Of a stretch of DNA of 64,000 nucleotides, positions 18,776 to 28,326 are shown piece after piece. Location: assembly GCA_002328075.1 (NCBI GenBank), contig DCVT01000012.1, forward strand, positions 5,442 to 69,441. The letters run 5' to 3'. The position numbers and the translations under genes were made by a program. The notes under the pieces are model-generated. The model saw only the letters and a list, made by a program, of their open reading frames with translations, was not told where the DNA came from and did no database searches. This DNA is from Anaerolineales bacterium UBA2181. Lineage in GTDB: Bacteria; Chloroflexota; Anaerolineae; Promineifilales; UBA4811. The first letter of the stretch is position 1, and the number at the start of each line of letters is the position of its first letter.

Positions 18776-20760
18776 CCGAACGCCGACGCTACCAGTTAGT
18801 CATCGTCGTTTTTGGCTGGCTACTTGTCGTCACGGCGGCCTACTACCTGACGCACAAGCCAATCACGCCGGCCCAGATGGCGGCGGCCAGCAAGCCATTG
18901 GCAGACCTCGCCGTCATCGGGTTGTTGGCAGCGATCGCGGGCGGGCTAGGGCTGCGCTTTTTGGGGGCTGAGCGACCAGACGGCCGGGCTGAGACCATAG
19001 CCTGGTCAACCGGTTTAGGTCTGGGAGCCATATCGCTGGCCATGTTGGGTCTGGGCGCTGTAGGCGGATACCGCGTCTGGCTGGTCTGGACTCTGCTCGG
19101 CCTCACTGCGCTCTGGTTGCGCCGTGAAGTGGGGTGTTGGTTTCGATCGGTCTGGGGCTTGCTGGGCCAAATGTGGCCGGCCAACCGTGGTCAGCGGGTG
19201 TGGCATGGCTATCTATTGGCCGTCTTTGGGCTGGCGCTGTTGACGGCATTCCTCCCGCCCACTGCCTGGGACGCTCTGGTCTACCACCTGACCGGTCCCA
19301 AGCTTTATCTGGAAGCCGGCCGGTTGGTCCATCCGCTGGACCTGCCTTACCTGGGCTTCCCCCAATTGGGCGAGATGCTGTTCACCATGGCGATGCTGCT
19401 GCGCCGGCCGGCCGCGGCTCAACTCATCAGCCTGCTCTTTGGAGCTCTGATGGCGCTGGGTTGCCATGGGCTGGCAGGGCAGCGTTGGGGCCGGCCGGCC
19501 GGCGCATTGGCGGCCGCTATCCTCTACTCTGCCACCACCATTCTGCTGATCCTGAGTTGGCCCTACGTGGACGTCCTTCTGATGTATTTCACGCTGGCAG
19601 CTTTTGCCGCGCTTTGCCGCGGTCTGGAGCAGAATTCCCGGCGTTGGCTGGTTGCCGCCGGTCTGTTTGTTGGCATGGCGATGAGCACCAAGTACACCGC
19701 TGTGACTATCCCGGCCGGTGCCGTGCTGCTGATCCTGGCGAACTGGCCGGTGAGGCGGTGGCATCTGGTGCTCCTCGTCATCGCGGTTGCTGCCGCGTTC
19801 GTTGCCCCTTGGCTGCTCAAGAACTGGGTGCTGACCGGCAACCCGGTCTATCCCTTTCTCCTGCCCGGCCGATACTGGGACAGCTTTCGGACCTGGTGGT
19901 TTGGCCGCGCCGGAACCGGTCTGGCAGCCACGGCACCGTGGCAGATTCTGCTGGCCCCCTGGTACGCCACCACCCGGGGAGTCGAAGGCGGTGTCGGGTT
20001 CAGCGCAACCATCGGACCGCTCTTTCTGGCGTTGACGCCGCTGGTTCTCCTTCACCGGCGTCGTGAACCGGCAAAACAGCGACAGTGGCTTTCCCGCTTG
20101 GCCCTTTTTTCTGCCCCCAGCTATCTGCTCTGGTTGATCGGCATCAGTCTTTCGGCTCAACTCGTCCAGACACGGCTGCTGTTCCCCATCTTTCCGCTGT
20201 TGTCCTTGTTGGGCGCAGCCGGCGTCTTTGGCCTGGATGCGCTGAACCCTCCGCGCCTCCGATTGGGTTGGGTCGTACGCGCGACCATTGCCTTCGTCCT
20301 GCTGTTGAACCTGATCGGGCTGGGCCTGGCTACCTTGCGCCAGCGGCCGGTAAGCCACATTATGGGCTATTACCCCTCGGAGGAGTATCTTGCCGACCGG
20401 CTGGGCTGGCACCATGCTGCCATGCAGGCGCTCAATGATCTGCCGCCCGATTCGCAGGTGCTCTTTTTGTGGGAACCGCGGAGTTTCTACTGCCAGGTGG
20501 CCTGCTGGCCGGATGCGCTGCTGGATCGCTGGTGGCACGCGCGCCGAACAGCGGGTGCTCCCGGAGATATCGCGGCTTCCTGGCGATCGGCGGGGTTCAC
20601 GCATCTGCTGCTATTCCAAAGTGGCTACCAGTTCACCCTGGAGCAAGGCGACGACCCGATCAGCGCGGCCGACCAGGTAGCATTGCAGACTCTCCTGGCT
20701 GAGGAGCTAGTTGTACACCAGGATTTCGACGGCGTATATACATTGTACCGGTTCCGATGA
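18772..20760 (+). CDS. Polytopic GT39-like glycosyltransferase 4
   Basis: 662 residues, beginning in an ATGA overlap with the DUF2029 gene. About a dozen helices; after the first long hydrophobic block comes PTAWDALVYHLTGPKLYLEAGRL, a loop seen in bacterial GT-C transferases (the Asp in WDALVYH is the likely catalytic residue), then GMAMSTKYTA and WLLKNWVLTGNPVYPF typical of the group. C-terminal ~120 residues are soluble and include YCQVACWPD. Frame and codon use match its neighbours. Confidence 0.78.
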   Translation: MTERRRYQLVIVVFGWLLVVTAAYYLTHKPITPAQMAAASKPLADLAVIGLLAAIAGGLGLRFLGAERPDGRAETIAWSTGLGLGAISLAMLGLGAVGGYRVWLVWTLLGLTALWLRREVGCWFRSVWGLLGQMWPANRGQRVWHGYLLAVFGLALLTAFLPPTAWDALVYHLTGPKLYLEAGRLVHPLDLPYLGFPQLGEMLFTMAMLLRRPAAAQLISLLFGALMALGCHGLAGQRWGRPAGALAAAILYSATTILLILSWPYVDVLLMYFTLAAFAALCRGLEQNSRRWLVAAGLFVGMAMSTKYTAVTIPAGAVLLILANWPVRRWHLVLLVIAVAAAFVAPWLLKNWVLTGNPVYPFLLPGRYWDSFRTWWFGRAGTGLAATAPWQILLAPWYATTRGVEGGVGFSATIGPLFLALTPLVLLHRRREPAKQRQWLSRLALFSAPSYLLWLIGISLSAQLVQTRLLFPIFPLLSLLGAAGVFGLDALNPPRLRLGWVVRATIAFVLLLNLIGLGLATLRQRPVSHIMGYYPSEEYLADRLGWHHAAMQALNDLPPDSQVLFLWEPRSFYCQVACWPDALLDRWWHARRTAGAPGDIAASWRSAGFTHLLLFQSGYQFTLEQGDDPISAADQVALQTLLAEELVVHQDFDGVYTLYRFR

Positions 20761-21081
20761 TGGACAGCATCCCAGGTCTGGCTGATGATCTTTGACCGGG
20801 CGGTCGACGAGATGGACGGCCGACACCCCCACGTCGAGTGGCTCGAGTCGCACTGCCAATGGAACGAGACCCTGCACTTTCGTCCGCTCCACGTTCGCCG
20901 CTCTATCCAACCGGGTGAGTGAGAGGGCCATGACAACCACGCCGGTGCGTTTGCTGCGCCATTGGAGCCTGATCCTGGCTTTGGCGGTCATGGTGGTTGA
21001 TCTGGACGTGCCCGTCTCAAGCACCGGTAACCTAGCTCAAGCTGGCTCGCAGATTCGGCAGGTGTCTTCTGTCAATCCACG
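20761..21081 (+). other. 321-base gap inside the glycosyltransferase cluster
   Basis: The frame of the upstream gene reopens right after its TGA and stays open for 51 codons (WTASQVWLMIFDRAVDEMD and on, ending at the TGA at 20917-20919). The composition looks protein-like but matches nothing I recognise; it could be a decayed piece of an intervening gene. A separate 59-codon frame starts at 20930. Confidence 0.35.
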
Positions 21082-21109
21082 ATGCAGCAGCCTGGATATA
21101 CCGTCGTGA
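20930..21109 (+). CDS. Possible small single-pass membrane protein, 59 aa
   Basis: ATG at 20930 follows GAGAGGG. Product has one hydrophobic segment (WSLILALAVMVV) near the N-terminus and an external-like Ser/Gln-rich tail. It overlaps the next gene by 28 bases. No family. It may be a remnant or chance frame. Confidence 0.25.
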   Translation: MTTTPVRLLRHWSLILALAVMVVDLDVPVSSTGNLAQAGSQIRQVSSVNPRCSSLDIPS

Positions 21110-22878
21110 CGGCACGCATTCTTCTGTTGTTCGGGCTTTTGGCCATCCTGGTTACGTGGCCGCTTGCCCTGCACCTGGGCACGCAGGTGATCGGACCGTT
21201 TCGCGGCGATAACCTGGAATACGTCTGGAAGATCTGGTGGGTCAAACACGCCCTGCTTGACCTGAACCAGTCACCATTGGTGCAGCCGGATATCTACTAC
21301 CCATTCGGTTATCCTCTGGCGTATGGCGAGATCACACCCAGCCACACCTACTTGGGCCTGCCGCTGACGGCGCTCCTTGGTCCTGTCGCAACCTACAACC
21401 TATTCATCCTGGTGTCATTCGCGCTCACGGGGTTATTCACCGTGTTGTTGGTGCGTCGATTGACGGGCAGCACGCCCGCCGGTCTGGTGGCCGGGTTGAT
21501 CCTGGCCTACTGCCCATACCGGATGGCGCGGATTGCCGGCAACCTGCCGCTGATTGATACCCAATGGTTGCCGCTGGTGCTGCTTTTCCTGGAGCGGTAC
21601 GCCGACCGGCGACGGTGGCCGGATGCGGTGGGTGCCGGCCTTGGCGTGGCCGCCAGTGCGCTGTCGAGTTGGTATTATGCGGCCGCGTTGGGTTTGCTGT
21701 TGCCGGTCTATGTGGTGGCTCGGTTTCGTCTGTTAGGCGGGCAGCGCTGGCGATTCTGGTTGACCGGCGGGCTAGCATGTGTCCTTGCCGCCGTCCTGCC
21801 CCTGATTCCGTTCTTGATTCCCTACCTCTCTGTCCAACAGGCGGGGGAGGCCAGTACACCGCTGGAGCAGGCAGCGTTCTGGTCCGCCAGTCTGACTGAC
21901 TATCTGACACCCAACCCGCGCCATTTCGTCTGGGGAAACTGGGTCACGGAACGCCTGGTCTTCTACCCGGGAGGCTTGCCATATGAGTTCATACTGGGTT
22001 GGGGCCTCGTATCCACCGTGCTGGCGCTGTACGGCTGGCGGCGTGGGCGCGAGACGACGGTGCGGGGATGGCTACCCTGGACCGCGGTTGCGGTGCTCCT
22101 CAGTCTGGGTCCGGTGTTCACTCTGTTCGACAAGCTGGTGACACTGCCGGCCCCGGCGGCCGCGGCGCAAACCATCAACGAAACGCTCACCTGGTTGGGC
22201 CGACGCTCTTTGGCCGGCGAACCCTATCTTTCGGCACCGCCGGGTCGTTTTGTCGTCCCTCTGCCCGCACTGCTGCTGCGCTGGTTTGTGCCCGGGTTCG
22301 TGGGCATGCGAAGTTGGGGCAGGCTATCCATCCTGGCCACCTTGGGCGTGGCGGTGTTGGCAGGTATTGGGGTGGACGCCTTTCTCCGGGGCGAGTTGGA
22401 GCACAAGCCGACCCGGCGCTCCGGTTTGCGGAAGTGGTCGGCCGCAGTTCTGTTGGCAGGATTGATCTTTTTCGAATTCTACACGGGTCCGCAGGCACTC
22501 ATCACGCCCGGCCCGCGGCCGGTTGATCTGTGGCTGGCATCGCAACCCCGGCGCACCACGTTAGTCCAGATGCCGTTGGTGAGCGCGCTAAGTGGACCAC
22601 AGATGTACTACACCATGCACCATGGGCAACGCATCATCAGCGGTTACGGCACCTACCTGCCAATTTTGTTCGAAGCCAACTATCCCGAGCTGCTCGATTT
22701 CCCTTCTGACGAATCAATCGATGTGCTGGCGAGTTGGCCCGGTGGGGGAGTGGAAACGATCTTGATCGACGAGTCCGACGTGCCGGCTGGCGACTCGCTG
22801 TGGCAGGCTGTGGCCGTACAGAGCAGATTGCAGCTCGAAGCAATAGTGGGCAGCGTCGCCGTTTACAGACTGAAATGA
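21082..22878 (+). CDS. Polytopic membrane protein, GT-C-like 5
   Basis: 598 residues. After the first helix the loop GDNLEYVWKIWWVKHALLD..QSPLVQPDIYYPFGYPL is the signature of a family of uncharacterised bacterial membrane glycosyltransferase-like proteins (Asp and Glu of GDNLEY as candidate catalytic residues). About 12 membrane segments; C-terminal soluble part from ~480 (LWLASQPRRTTLVQMPLVS). The ribosome site is weak and a GTG 24 bases downstream is an alternative start. It likely uses a lipid-linked sugar; acceptor unknown. Confidence 0.72.
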   Translation: MQQPGYTVVTARILLLFGLLAILVTWPLALHLGTQVIGPFRGDNLEYVWKIWWVKHALLDLNQSPLVQPDIYYPFGYPLAYGEITPSHTYLGLPLTALLGPVATYNLFILVSFALTGLFTVLLVRRLTGSTPAGLVAGLILAYCPYRMARIAGNLPLIDTQWLPLVLLFLERYADRRRWPDAVGAGLGVAASALSSWYYAAALGLLLPVYVVARFRLLGGQRWRFWLTGGLACVLAAVLPLIPFLIPYLSVQQAGEASTPLEQAAFWSASLTDYLTPNPRHFVWGNWVTERLVFYPGGLPYEFILGWGLVSTVLALYGWRRGRETTVRGWLPWTAVAVLLSLGPVFTLFDKLVTLPAPAAAAQTINETLTWLGRRSLAGEPYLSAPPGRFVVPLPALLLRWFVPGFVGMRSWGRLSILATLGVAVLAGIGVDAFLRGELEHKPTRRSGLRKWSAAVLLAGLIFFEFYTGPQALITPGPRPVDLWLASQPRRTTLVQMPLVSALSGPQMYYTMHHGQRIISGYGTYLPILFEANYPELLDFPSDESIDVLASWPGGGVETILIDESDVPAGDSLWQAVAVQSRLQLEAIVGSVAVYRLK

Positions 22879-22894
22879 GCCCAGACTAGGCCAT

Positions 22895-25330
22895 ATGGCC
22901 ACGACTATCCTTCGTTATCAAGGCAGCATTCAATGGAGCAGAGCTAGCAAGATCGCTCTGTTGGTGTTGCTCCAGCTATACCTGGTTATGGCCGTCGCGA
23001 TGGTTGCCGGTTTGTTTGACCATCAGTGGCGGCTGGCCAATCTCGTCGCCTTGGCGCTGCTTTGCGGAGGGTGGCTTGTCATCAGGGCCCTGAAACGCGA
23101 GGGGACAATCAAGACAGCTCTAGACTGGCTGATAGTCGCCGGATTCGGATGGTATGTCATTGCTGCCGTGTTCTCTATGGATCGCAGGGTCAGTGCGGAG
23201 TGGGTCGCCTATTTGGGGCTGCATATCCTGTGGTACTATGTCTCACTTGACCTTTTTCGTCGCGAGCGCCCCTGGAACGCTTTTTCTGCCAGTGTGACCA
23301 TCACAGGGGCGGTCATCGCCGCACCGGTGGTCGCAACGTCCGTTTTCCTCAGAATGGCGATCGAGCAACAACCGTTGGCTGTCACTCGGATTAGCTCTCT
23401 GATGCTTAACCCTAACCTGTTGGGAGCCTACCTGTGCCTGGCATGGGGATACACGCACTACCACCTGATCGGCGCGAGGACGCAACGCAGCCGGTGCGTG
23501 CTGGTTGTCATGGCAGTTCTGCTAGGAGCAGCCGTTCTCCTCACCCAATCTCGGGGAGCCCTGCTGAACCTGGCCGTTTTCGCCGTCACGCTGGTCATTG
23601 CCAGATGGTTAGCCCATCCATGGAGACTTACCTGGAAACAGTGGTTAGGGGTGTTGGCTGTGATTGTCGCCGTCAGCGCGACACTCGGAATCCTGGTGAC
23701 ACACCTGAATAGTCCTGTAAGTAATGCTGCGCGGTTGGAGACCTGGAGAGTGGCAGTCAAAACAATTGCTCGCCGGCCAGGGATAGGTGCAGGCCCAGGT
23801 CTGTACGGCCGGATGTGGCTCGAACTCCATGACCCTGCCCAGAGCCGGCAGCTGTTCAACCATGCCCACAACCTGGCCCTCACCGTCGCCGCCGAGACCG
23901 GGCTGGTATCCATAGTGTTTCTAGCTGTTGCGGGCATCGTGTCCATTCGGCAAGCGTGGCGACGATTGCTGAGCACGGCCGACCGAAATCGACAATGGAA
24001 ACGGATGATTGCGTTGGCCACACTGGTGGGTTTCATGGCCCACTTGCAGGTTGAATACTTGTTCGACTATCCCCTGTTGGCCATTCTCCTGTTGCCGCTC
24101 CTGGCCCAGAGCACCCGTTCAGACGCTAATCGACGTCGCCCCCTCGTCTTTCTTGCGTTTCCCACTGTCGTGGTGGTATTGACTACAATCATCTACATCA
24201 CAATCACCCCCGCTTTTGGGAAGTACGACAAGGCACGCGCTGCGGACTCGCAGGGTGATTTGGATCAAGCGACAAGGTACTTTGAGCAGGCGATTGCAGA
24301 CGACCCCACCCTGCGGTTCTACCAAAGGCAGTATGCGATTATCCTGGGTGATTACGCCCTTAAGGCCCCTCCGGTCACACGAAACGAGTACAACACCTTT
24401 GAGGACGCCTTCCTATTCAGCGGGTATTTCGCTCCCGACCATGCTTTCTTGGCATGTCTGGAGTGGAATGCCGGCAACCTCTCTGCGGCAATAACCCGCA
24501 TGGAACGTGCATGCGAGTTGGATCCTGCAAATATGCGCTATGCGTTGAACCTGGGAATGTACTATGAGGCCGCAGGGAACCTCGACCAGGCCACAGCTCA
24601 ATACCGGCAGGTTGTCAGTGCGGAACCATCGATCCTTGCCGGTGATTTTTGGATCGGGAATCGGAAACGGGAAGCGCTCCGTTACGATCTGTCACAGACA
24701 CTCCTGGCACGCCTGCCGCTGGACGAGTATTCCAGGCGGGGGGAACTCTTCTCTTGGCTGGGGGATTTTGAAACCGCGTCTCGATATTATGTAAGGCAAA
24801 CAGAAACTGTCAGTCCCTTCTTGGGTTGGTTAGGCTTGGCCGAATTGGCGCTCACCCAGGCGGATGCACAACGGGCTCTGGCAGAAGTGACGCGCGCCCT
24901 GACGGAGAACCCTGAGGACAGCCAGGCGCTTCTGATCCGGGCGCGCATCGAACTCCTCAACTACAACCCGGCAGCAGCGATGCGAATTCTTGCCGGTATC
25001 CATGTGTCTTCGCCGTCAGTATCGTTTTTCCGTGGTGAAGCAGCCTTGCTGCAGGGCGATCTGCAGACCGCCGAACAGTGGTATTTGGACGCAATTCACC
25101 AGGTCTCTGAGCGTTGGGCATCCGCAGACAGACTCGCAGATTACCACTTTGTAGGCCGCCGGCCGCGCATGGAAACCGAGGAGGTGCGCTGCCTGGACTG
25201 GCCGTTCCCCGACGAGGGAACCACACTGCCGGCCAAACGCCTGTTTGAAATCTATCGGCAAAAGGACGACCAAGCAGGAATGGAGAACCTTCGGCAGATG
25301 TTGCCCTACAGCCTTCGCTGGATATACTGA
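22895..25330 (+). CDS. O-antigen ligase (Wzy/WaaL-like) membrane protein with C-terminal TPR domain
   Basis: 811 residues. Residues ~1-430 form a Wzy_C/O-antigen-ligase-like domain of about 12 helices with LMLNPNLLGAYL, LTQSRGALLN and the long external loop ending in GAGPGLYGRMWLE...NHAHNLALTVAAETG, the Arg/His-rich catalytic region of the family. Residues ~445-790 are soluble tetratricopeptide-type repeats (GDLDQATRYFEQAIADDP; GNLSAAITRMERACELDP; GNLDQATAQYRQVVSAEP). The family joins or polymerises undecaprenyl-linked glycans on the outer face; the TPR part may hold a protein partner or acceptor. Here the neighbours are GT-C transferases, suggesting surface glycan or glycoprotein assembly. 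Confidence 0.85.
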   Translation: MATTILRYQGSIQWSRASKIALLVLLQLYLVMAVAMVAGLFDHQWRLANLVALALLCGGWLVIRALKREGTIKTALDWLIVAGFGWYVIAAVFSMDRRVSAEWVAYLGLHILWYYVSLDLFRRERPWNAFSASVTITGAVIAAPVVATSVFLRMAIEQQPLAVTRISSLMLNPNLLGAYLCLAWGYTHYHLIGARTQRSRCVLVVMAVLLGAAVLLTQSRGALLNLAVFAVTLVIARWLAHPWRLTWKQWLGVLAVIVAVSATLGILVTHLNSPVSNAARLETWRVAVKTIARRPGIGAGPGLYGRMWLELHDPAQSRQLFNHAHNLALTVAAETGLVSIVFLAVAGIVSIRQAWRRLLSTADRNRQWKRMIALATLVGFMAHLQVEYLFDYPLLAILLLPLLAQSTRSDANRRRPLVFLAFPTVVVVLTTIIYITITPAFGKYDKARAADSQGDLDQATRYFEQAIADDPTLRFYQRQYAIILGDYALKAPPVTRNEYNTFEDAFLFSGYFAPDHAFLACLEWNAGNLSAAITRMERACELDPANMRYALNLGMYYEAAGNLDQATAQYRQVVSAEPSILAGDFWIGNRKREALRYDLSQTLLARLPLDEYSRRGELFSWLGDFETASRYYVRQTETVSPFLGWLGLAELALTQADAQRALAEVTRALTENPEDSQALLIRARIELLNYNPAAAMRILAGIHVSSPSVSFFRGEAALLQGDLQTAEQWYLDAIHQVSERWASADRLADYHFVGRRPRMETEEVRCLDWPFPDEGTTLPAKRLFEIYRQKDDQAGMENLRQMLPYSLRWIY

Positions 25331-25393
25331 TCCAATTCGGCGGTGGCGGATGATGCGTGACCAGGAATAAAGACACCGGCAGAAGGTCAGAGG

Positions 25394-27016
25394 ATGCGTA
25401 ACCGAACCCGCAAAGGGCCGGCCGTGATGCCGTTGGCGCTGCTGTTGCTCGCGAGTCTTTTCGTAGCCGTCCTGACTTCAGTGCCCATCCTCCAGCCGGG
25501 TACGATGGACTCGCATTACTACTATGGTGCGGGCCAGAGTCTTCTTCAGTCGCATGCCTTTGTCGAGCCCATCATCTGGAACTATCTGGATCCTCCAGCC
25601 GGATTGCCCGCGCCGAGTCATCTTTACTGGATGCCGCTGCCTTCCATCCTGGTTGCACTGGCCCAGGCCATACTCGGACCGACCTTCAAAGCTAGTCAGA
25701 TACCCTTTATCCTCCTGACGGCCGCCCTGCCGCTCGTCAGCTTCCTGACGAGTTGGCACCTGTCGCACAACCAGCGTCACGCACTGATTGCCGGGGTGTT
25801 GACCATTTTCAGTGGTTTCTTCCTGCCTTACTGGACCATTCCCGAGACATTTGCCCCCTTTGCAGTGGCGGGCGGGCTGGCGCTATACTGTCTGGCACGT
25901 TGGGGCGAGAACCGCGACGGATGGTGGTTACTCGCTGCCGGTCTTCTGGCAGGTCTCGGCCATCTGGGCCGGGCTGACGGCATACTGCTGCTGTTGGCCG
26001 GCCTCATCTTTGTCGTCGTGCAGCAGACGGGCAAGCGGGTCAGCCTACCAGCAACAAAAACGACACCGACAATCATTGCCCGCGCCGTGGCGCTTTTGAC
26101 CCTGGGATACCTGGTAGTGATGACCCCCTGGTTCATGCGCAATTGGTTGGTGATCGGCTCACCGCTGTCGGCCGCCGGCGCCAGGACCGTCTTTATGCGT
26201 AGCTATGACGAATTGTTCAGCTACGGCACACCGCTCACCTGGGAGCACTTGAGCGCGTGGGGCTGGGGAAACATCTTGCGCTCCAAGCTGGGAGCGGCCT
26301 GGAGCAACCTTCAGACCTTTGTGGCGGTGGACAACTTGATCTTCCTGACCCCGCTGACCCTGATCGGCCTTTGGCAGATGCGTAAGCGACCCTTCTTGTG
26401 GCCGGCGGCACTCTATGCGGCGCTGCTATTCGGCGTGATGACCCTGTTCTTTACATTTCCAGGCGCTCGCGGTGGCGTTTTTCATTCCAGCGCTGCCCTG
26501 CTGCCCGCCATCATGGCGGTTGCGATGGTGGGGCTGGACACGGCGGTGGATTGGGTAGCCCTCCGTCGGCGCCGGTGGGACCGGCAATCCGCCCGGAGAT
26601 TCTTTAGTTACGGCGCGGCCGTGCTGGCTGCCGGCTTGAGCCTCTTTGTGTACCAACGGCGGGTCATCGGCGACGGGAGTTGGGCCAACCCAGCCTGGAA
26701 CCAGGCAGACGCCGTCATGGTGGCGGTAGGCGAGTGGCTGATGGCGAATGAGCCAGATCGGCCGGTGGTGATGGTGGGTAACCCGCCTGCGTTTCATTTC
26801 CACACCGGCCTGCCCGCGATCGTGGTGCCCAACGAGGGTCTGGAGCGCACATTGGCGGCCGCCCATCGCTACGGGGCCAAGTTCTTGGTGCTGGATGAGA
26901 ATCAACCGGCGCCACTGACCCCCTTGTATCAGGGGCACGAGACAAGCCCCGCGCTGAACCTGGTCTGGCAGAAAAGCTCCGTCCGATTGTATCAGCTCGT
27001 GGCGGGAGATCCGTAG
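25394..27016 (+). CDS. Polytopic GT39-like glycosyltransferase 6
   Basis: 540 residues with AGAAGG upstream of the ATG. First helix, then MDSHYYYGAGQSLLQSHAFVEPIIWNYLDPPAGLP: an external loop with Asp and a Tyr cluster of the GT-C type, followed by LYWMPLPSILVALAQ. About 10-12 helices; RADGILLLLAGL lies between the middle helices. Ends with a soluble C-terminal domain (~430-540). Last gene of the cluster. Substrate unknown. Confidence 0.75.
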   Translation: MRNRTRKGPAVMPLALLLLASLFVAVLTSVPILQPGTMDSHYYYGAGQSLLQSHAFVEPIIWNYLDPPAGLPAPSHLYWMPLPSILVALAQAILGPTFKASQIPFILLTAALPLVSFLTSWHLSHNQRHALIAGVLTIFSGFFLPYWTIPETFAPFAVAGGLALYCLARWGENRDGWWLLAAGLLAGLGHLGRADGILLLLAGLIFVVVQQTGKRVSLPATKTTPTIIARAVALLTLGYLVVMTPWFMRNWLVIGSPLSAAGARTVFMRSYDELFSYGTPLTWEHLSAWGWGNILRSKLGAAWSNLQTFVAVDNLIFLTPLTLIGLWQMRKRPFLWPAALYAALLFGVMTLFFTFPGARGGVFHSSAALLPAIMAVAMVGLDTAVDWVALRRRRWDRQSARRFFSYGAAVLAAGLSLFVYQRRVIGDGSWANPAWNQADAVMVAVGEWLMANEPDRPVVMVGNPPAFHFHTGLPAIVVPNEGLERTLAAAHRYGAKFLVLDENQPAPLTPLYQGHETSPALNLVWQKSSVRLYQLVAGDP

Positions 27017-27232
27017 AAACCTAGTCAAGCGTCCGTGGGGTGGCGGTCGTCATCGGTGTTACTCTGGTTGGCCTGGCCCTGTCCAGTCATGGTTCGGGCC
27101 TTTTCCACCATCAGTCCTCCATTGGAACTGGGAGGTAGTCAGGCGACCGCCGGCTGCGACGGTCAGTTCGATTTCCTGTTGGATCACGCAAGTTGCTGCG
27201 TTCTTGCGCCGAACCACCCTCTCTCGGCGAAT

Positions 27233-27261
27233 TTGCCAAACCCTCGCGAATGCTGTACACT
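27233..27261 (+). promoter_or_regulatory. recA promoter
   Basis: TTGCCA (27233-27238) and TACACT (27256-27261) with a 17-base spacer; predicted start near 27268, leader ~36 bases. The 176 bases from the previous gene (27017-27192) hold nothing else. No LexA box that I could defend is visible. Confidence 0.6.
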
Positions 27262-27303
27262 TTGAGCGGGCTTGACACAAGCCCGAAAATCCTGTGGAAG
27301 CGA

Positions 27304-28326
27304 ATGGTGAACGAGGGACGGGAGAAAGCACTGGACGTTGCCTTGGCCACCATCACCAAAAAGTACGGTGATGGTGCCGTTATGCGTTTGGGACAAACCA
27401 GGCTGATGTTAGTTGAGGCGGTCTCGACTGGTTCGCTAGCCCTGGACATTGCCCTGGGCATTGGCGGCATCCCGCGTGGCAGAGTCACCGAGGTTTTTGG
27501 TCCCGAATCCTCGGGCAAGACCACACTCTGCCAACACGTTGTGGCCGAAGCTCAGCGACAGGGCGGAATTTGCGCCTTTATCGATATGGAGCACGCACTC
27601 GATCCTCGCTATGCTGCCAAATGCGGCGTGGACTTGAATCGCCTGTACATCTCGCAGCCGGATACGGGTGAGCAGGCACTGGAGATCGTAGAGATGCTTG
27701 TTCGTTCCGGCACCATGGATGTGGTTGTCGTTGACTCGGTTGCCGCGTTGGTGCCAAGGGCCGAAATCGAAGGCGACATGGGCGACCCGTCAATGGGCAG
27801 TATGGCGCGACTGATGAGCCAGGCATTGCGCAAATTGTCGGGCGCCATCAAGCAGTCCAACACAGCCATGATCTTTACCAACCAGTTGCGGGAAAAGATC
27901 GGCGTGGTCTACGGCAGCCCAGAGACAACGACCGGCGGAAACGCACTCAAGTTCTACGCCAGCATTCGATTGGACGTACGGCGCATTGAAACCCTCAAAT
28001 CCCAGGGGCAGACCATAGGGTCCCGAGTGCGCGCTCGGGTAAAGAAGAACAAGGTTGCTCCCCCTTTTCGTGAAGCCGAGTTCGACATCATGTACGCAGA
28101 GGGGATCAGCAAGACGGGCGACGTTTTAGACCTAGGAGTAGAGCACGGAATCATTGAGAAGCGGGGTTCGTTCTACCGGTACCAGGAGACACTGATCGGC
28201 CAGGGCAGAGAGGCGGGTAAATCCTTTCTTTGTGAGAATCCGCAGATTTCCCTGTCCATCGAAAACACGATCCGGAGAGCGACCGGCTTGCCGCAATTGC
28301 CAGAGTACGACCCTGCTAACAACTAG
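27304..28326 (+). CDS. recA: Recombinase RecA
   Basis: 340 residues, the normal RecA length. Walker A GPESSGKTT (Lys72), CAFIDMEHALDP, Walker B VVVVDSVAALVP, loop L1/L2 region with EGDMGDPSMGSMARLMSQALRKLSG and GGNALKFYASIRLDVRR. RecA forms the ATP-dependent filament for strand exchange and SOS induction. The ATG at 27304 was chosen because the family begins just before REKALDVALATI; the frame is open upstream to 27193, but that extension crosses the promoter. Variations from the consensus (AAKCGVDLNRLYISQPDTGEQ) are conservative. Confidence 0.98.
   Translation: MVNEGREKALDVALATITKKYGDGAVMRLGQTRLMLVEAVSTGSLALDIALGIGGIPRGRVTEVFGPESSGKTTLCQHVVAEAQRQGGICAFIDMEHALDPRYAAKCGVDLNRLYISQPDTGEQALEIVEMLVRSGTMDVVVVDSVAALVPRAEIEGDMGDPSMGSMARLMSQALRKLSGAIKQSNTAMIFTNQLREKIGVVYGSPETTTGGNALKFYASIRLDVRRIETLKSQGQTIGSRVRARVKKNKVAPPFREAEFDIMYAEGISKTGDVLDLGVEHGIIEKRGSFYRYQETLIGQGREAGKSFLCENPQISLSIENTIRRATGLPQLPEYDPANN

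Noticed and set aside
19213..20604. A 463-codon frame on the minus strand
   Set aside because: Antisense to a well-formed polytopic glycosyltransferase; low-complexity Gln/Arg/Gly composition and no motif.
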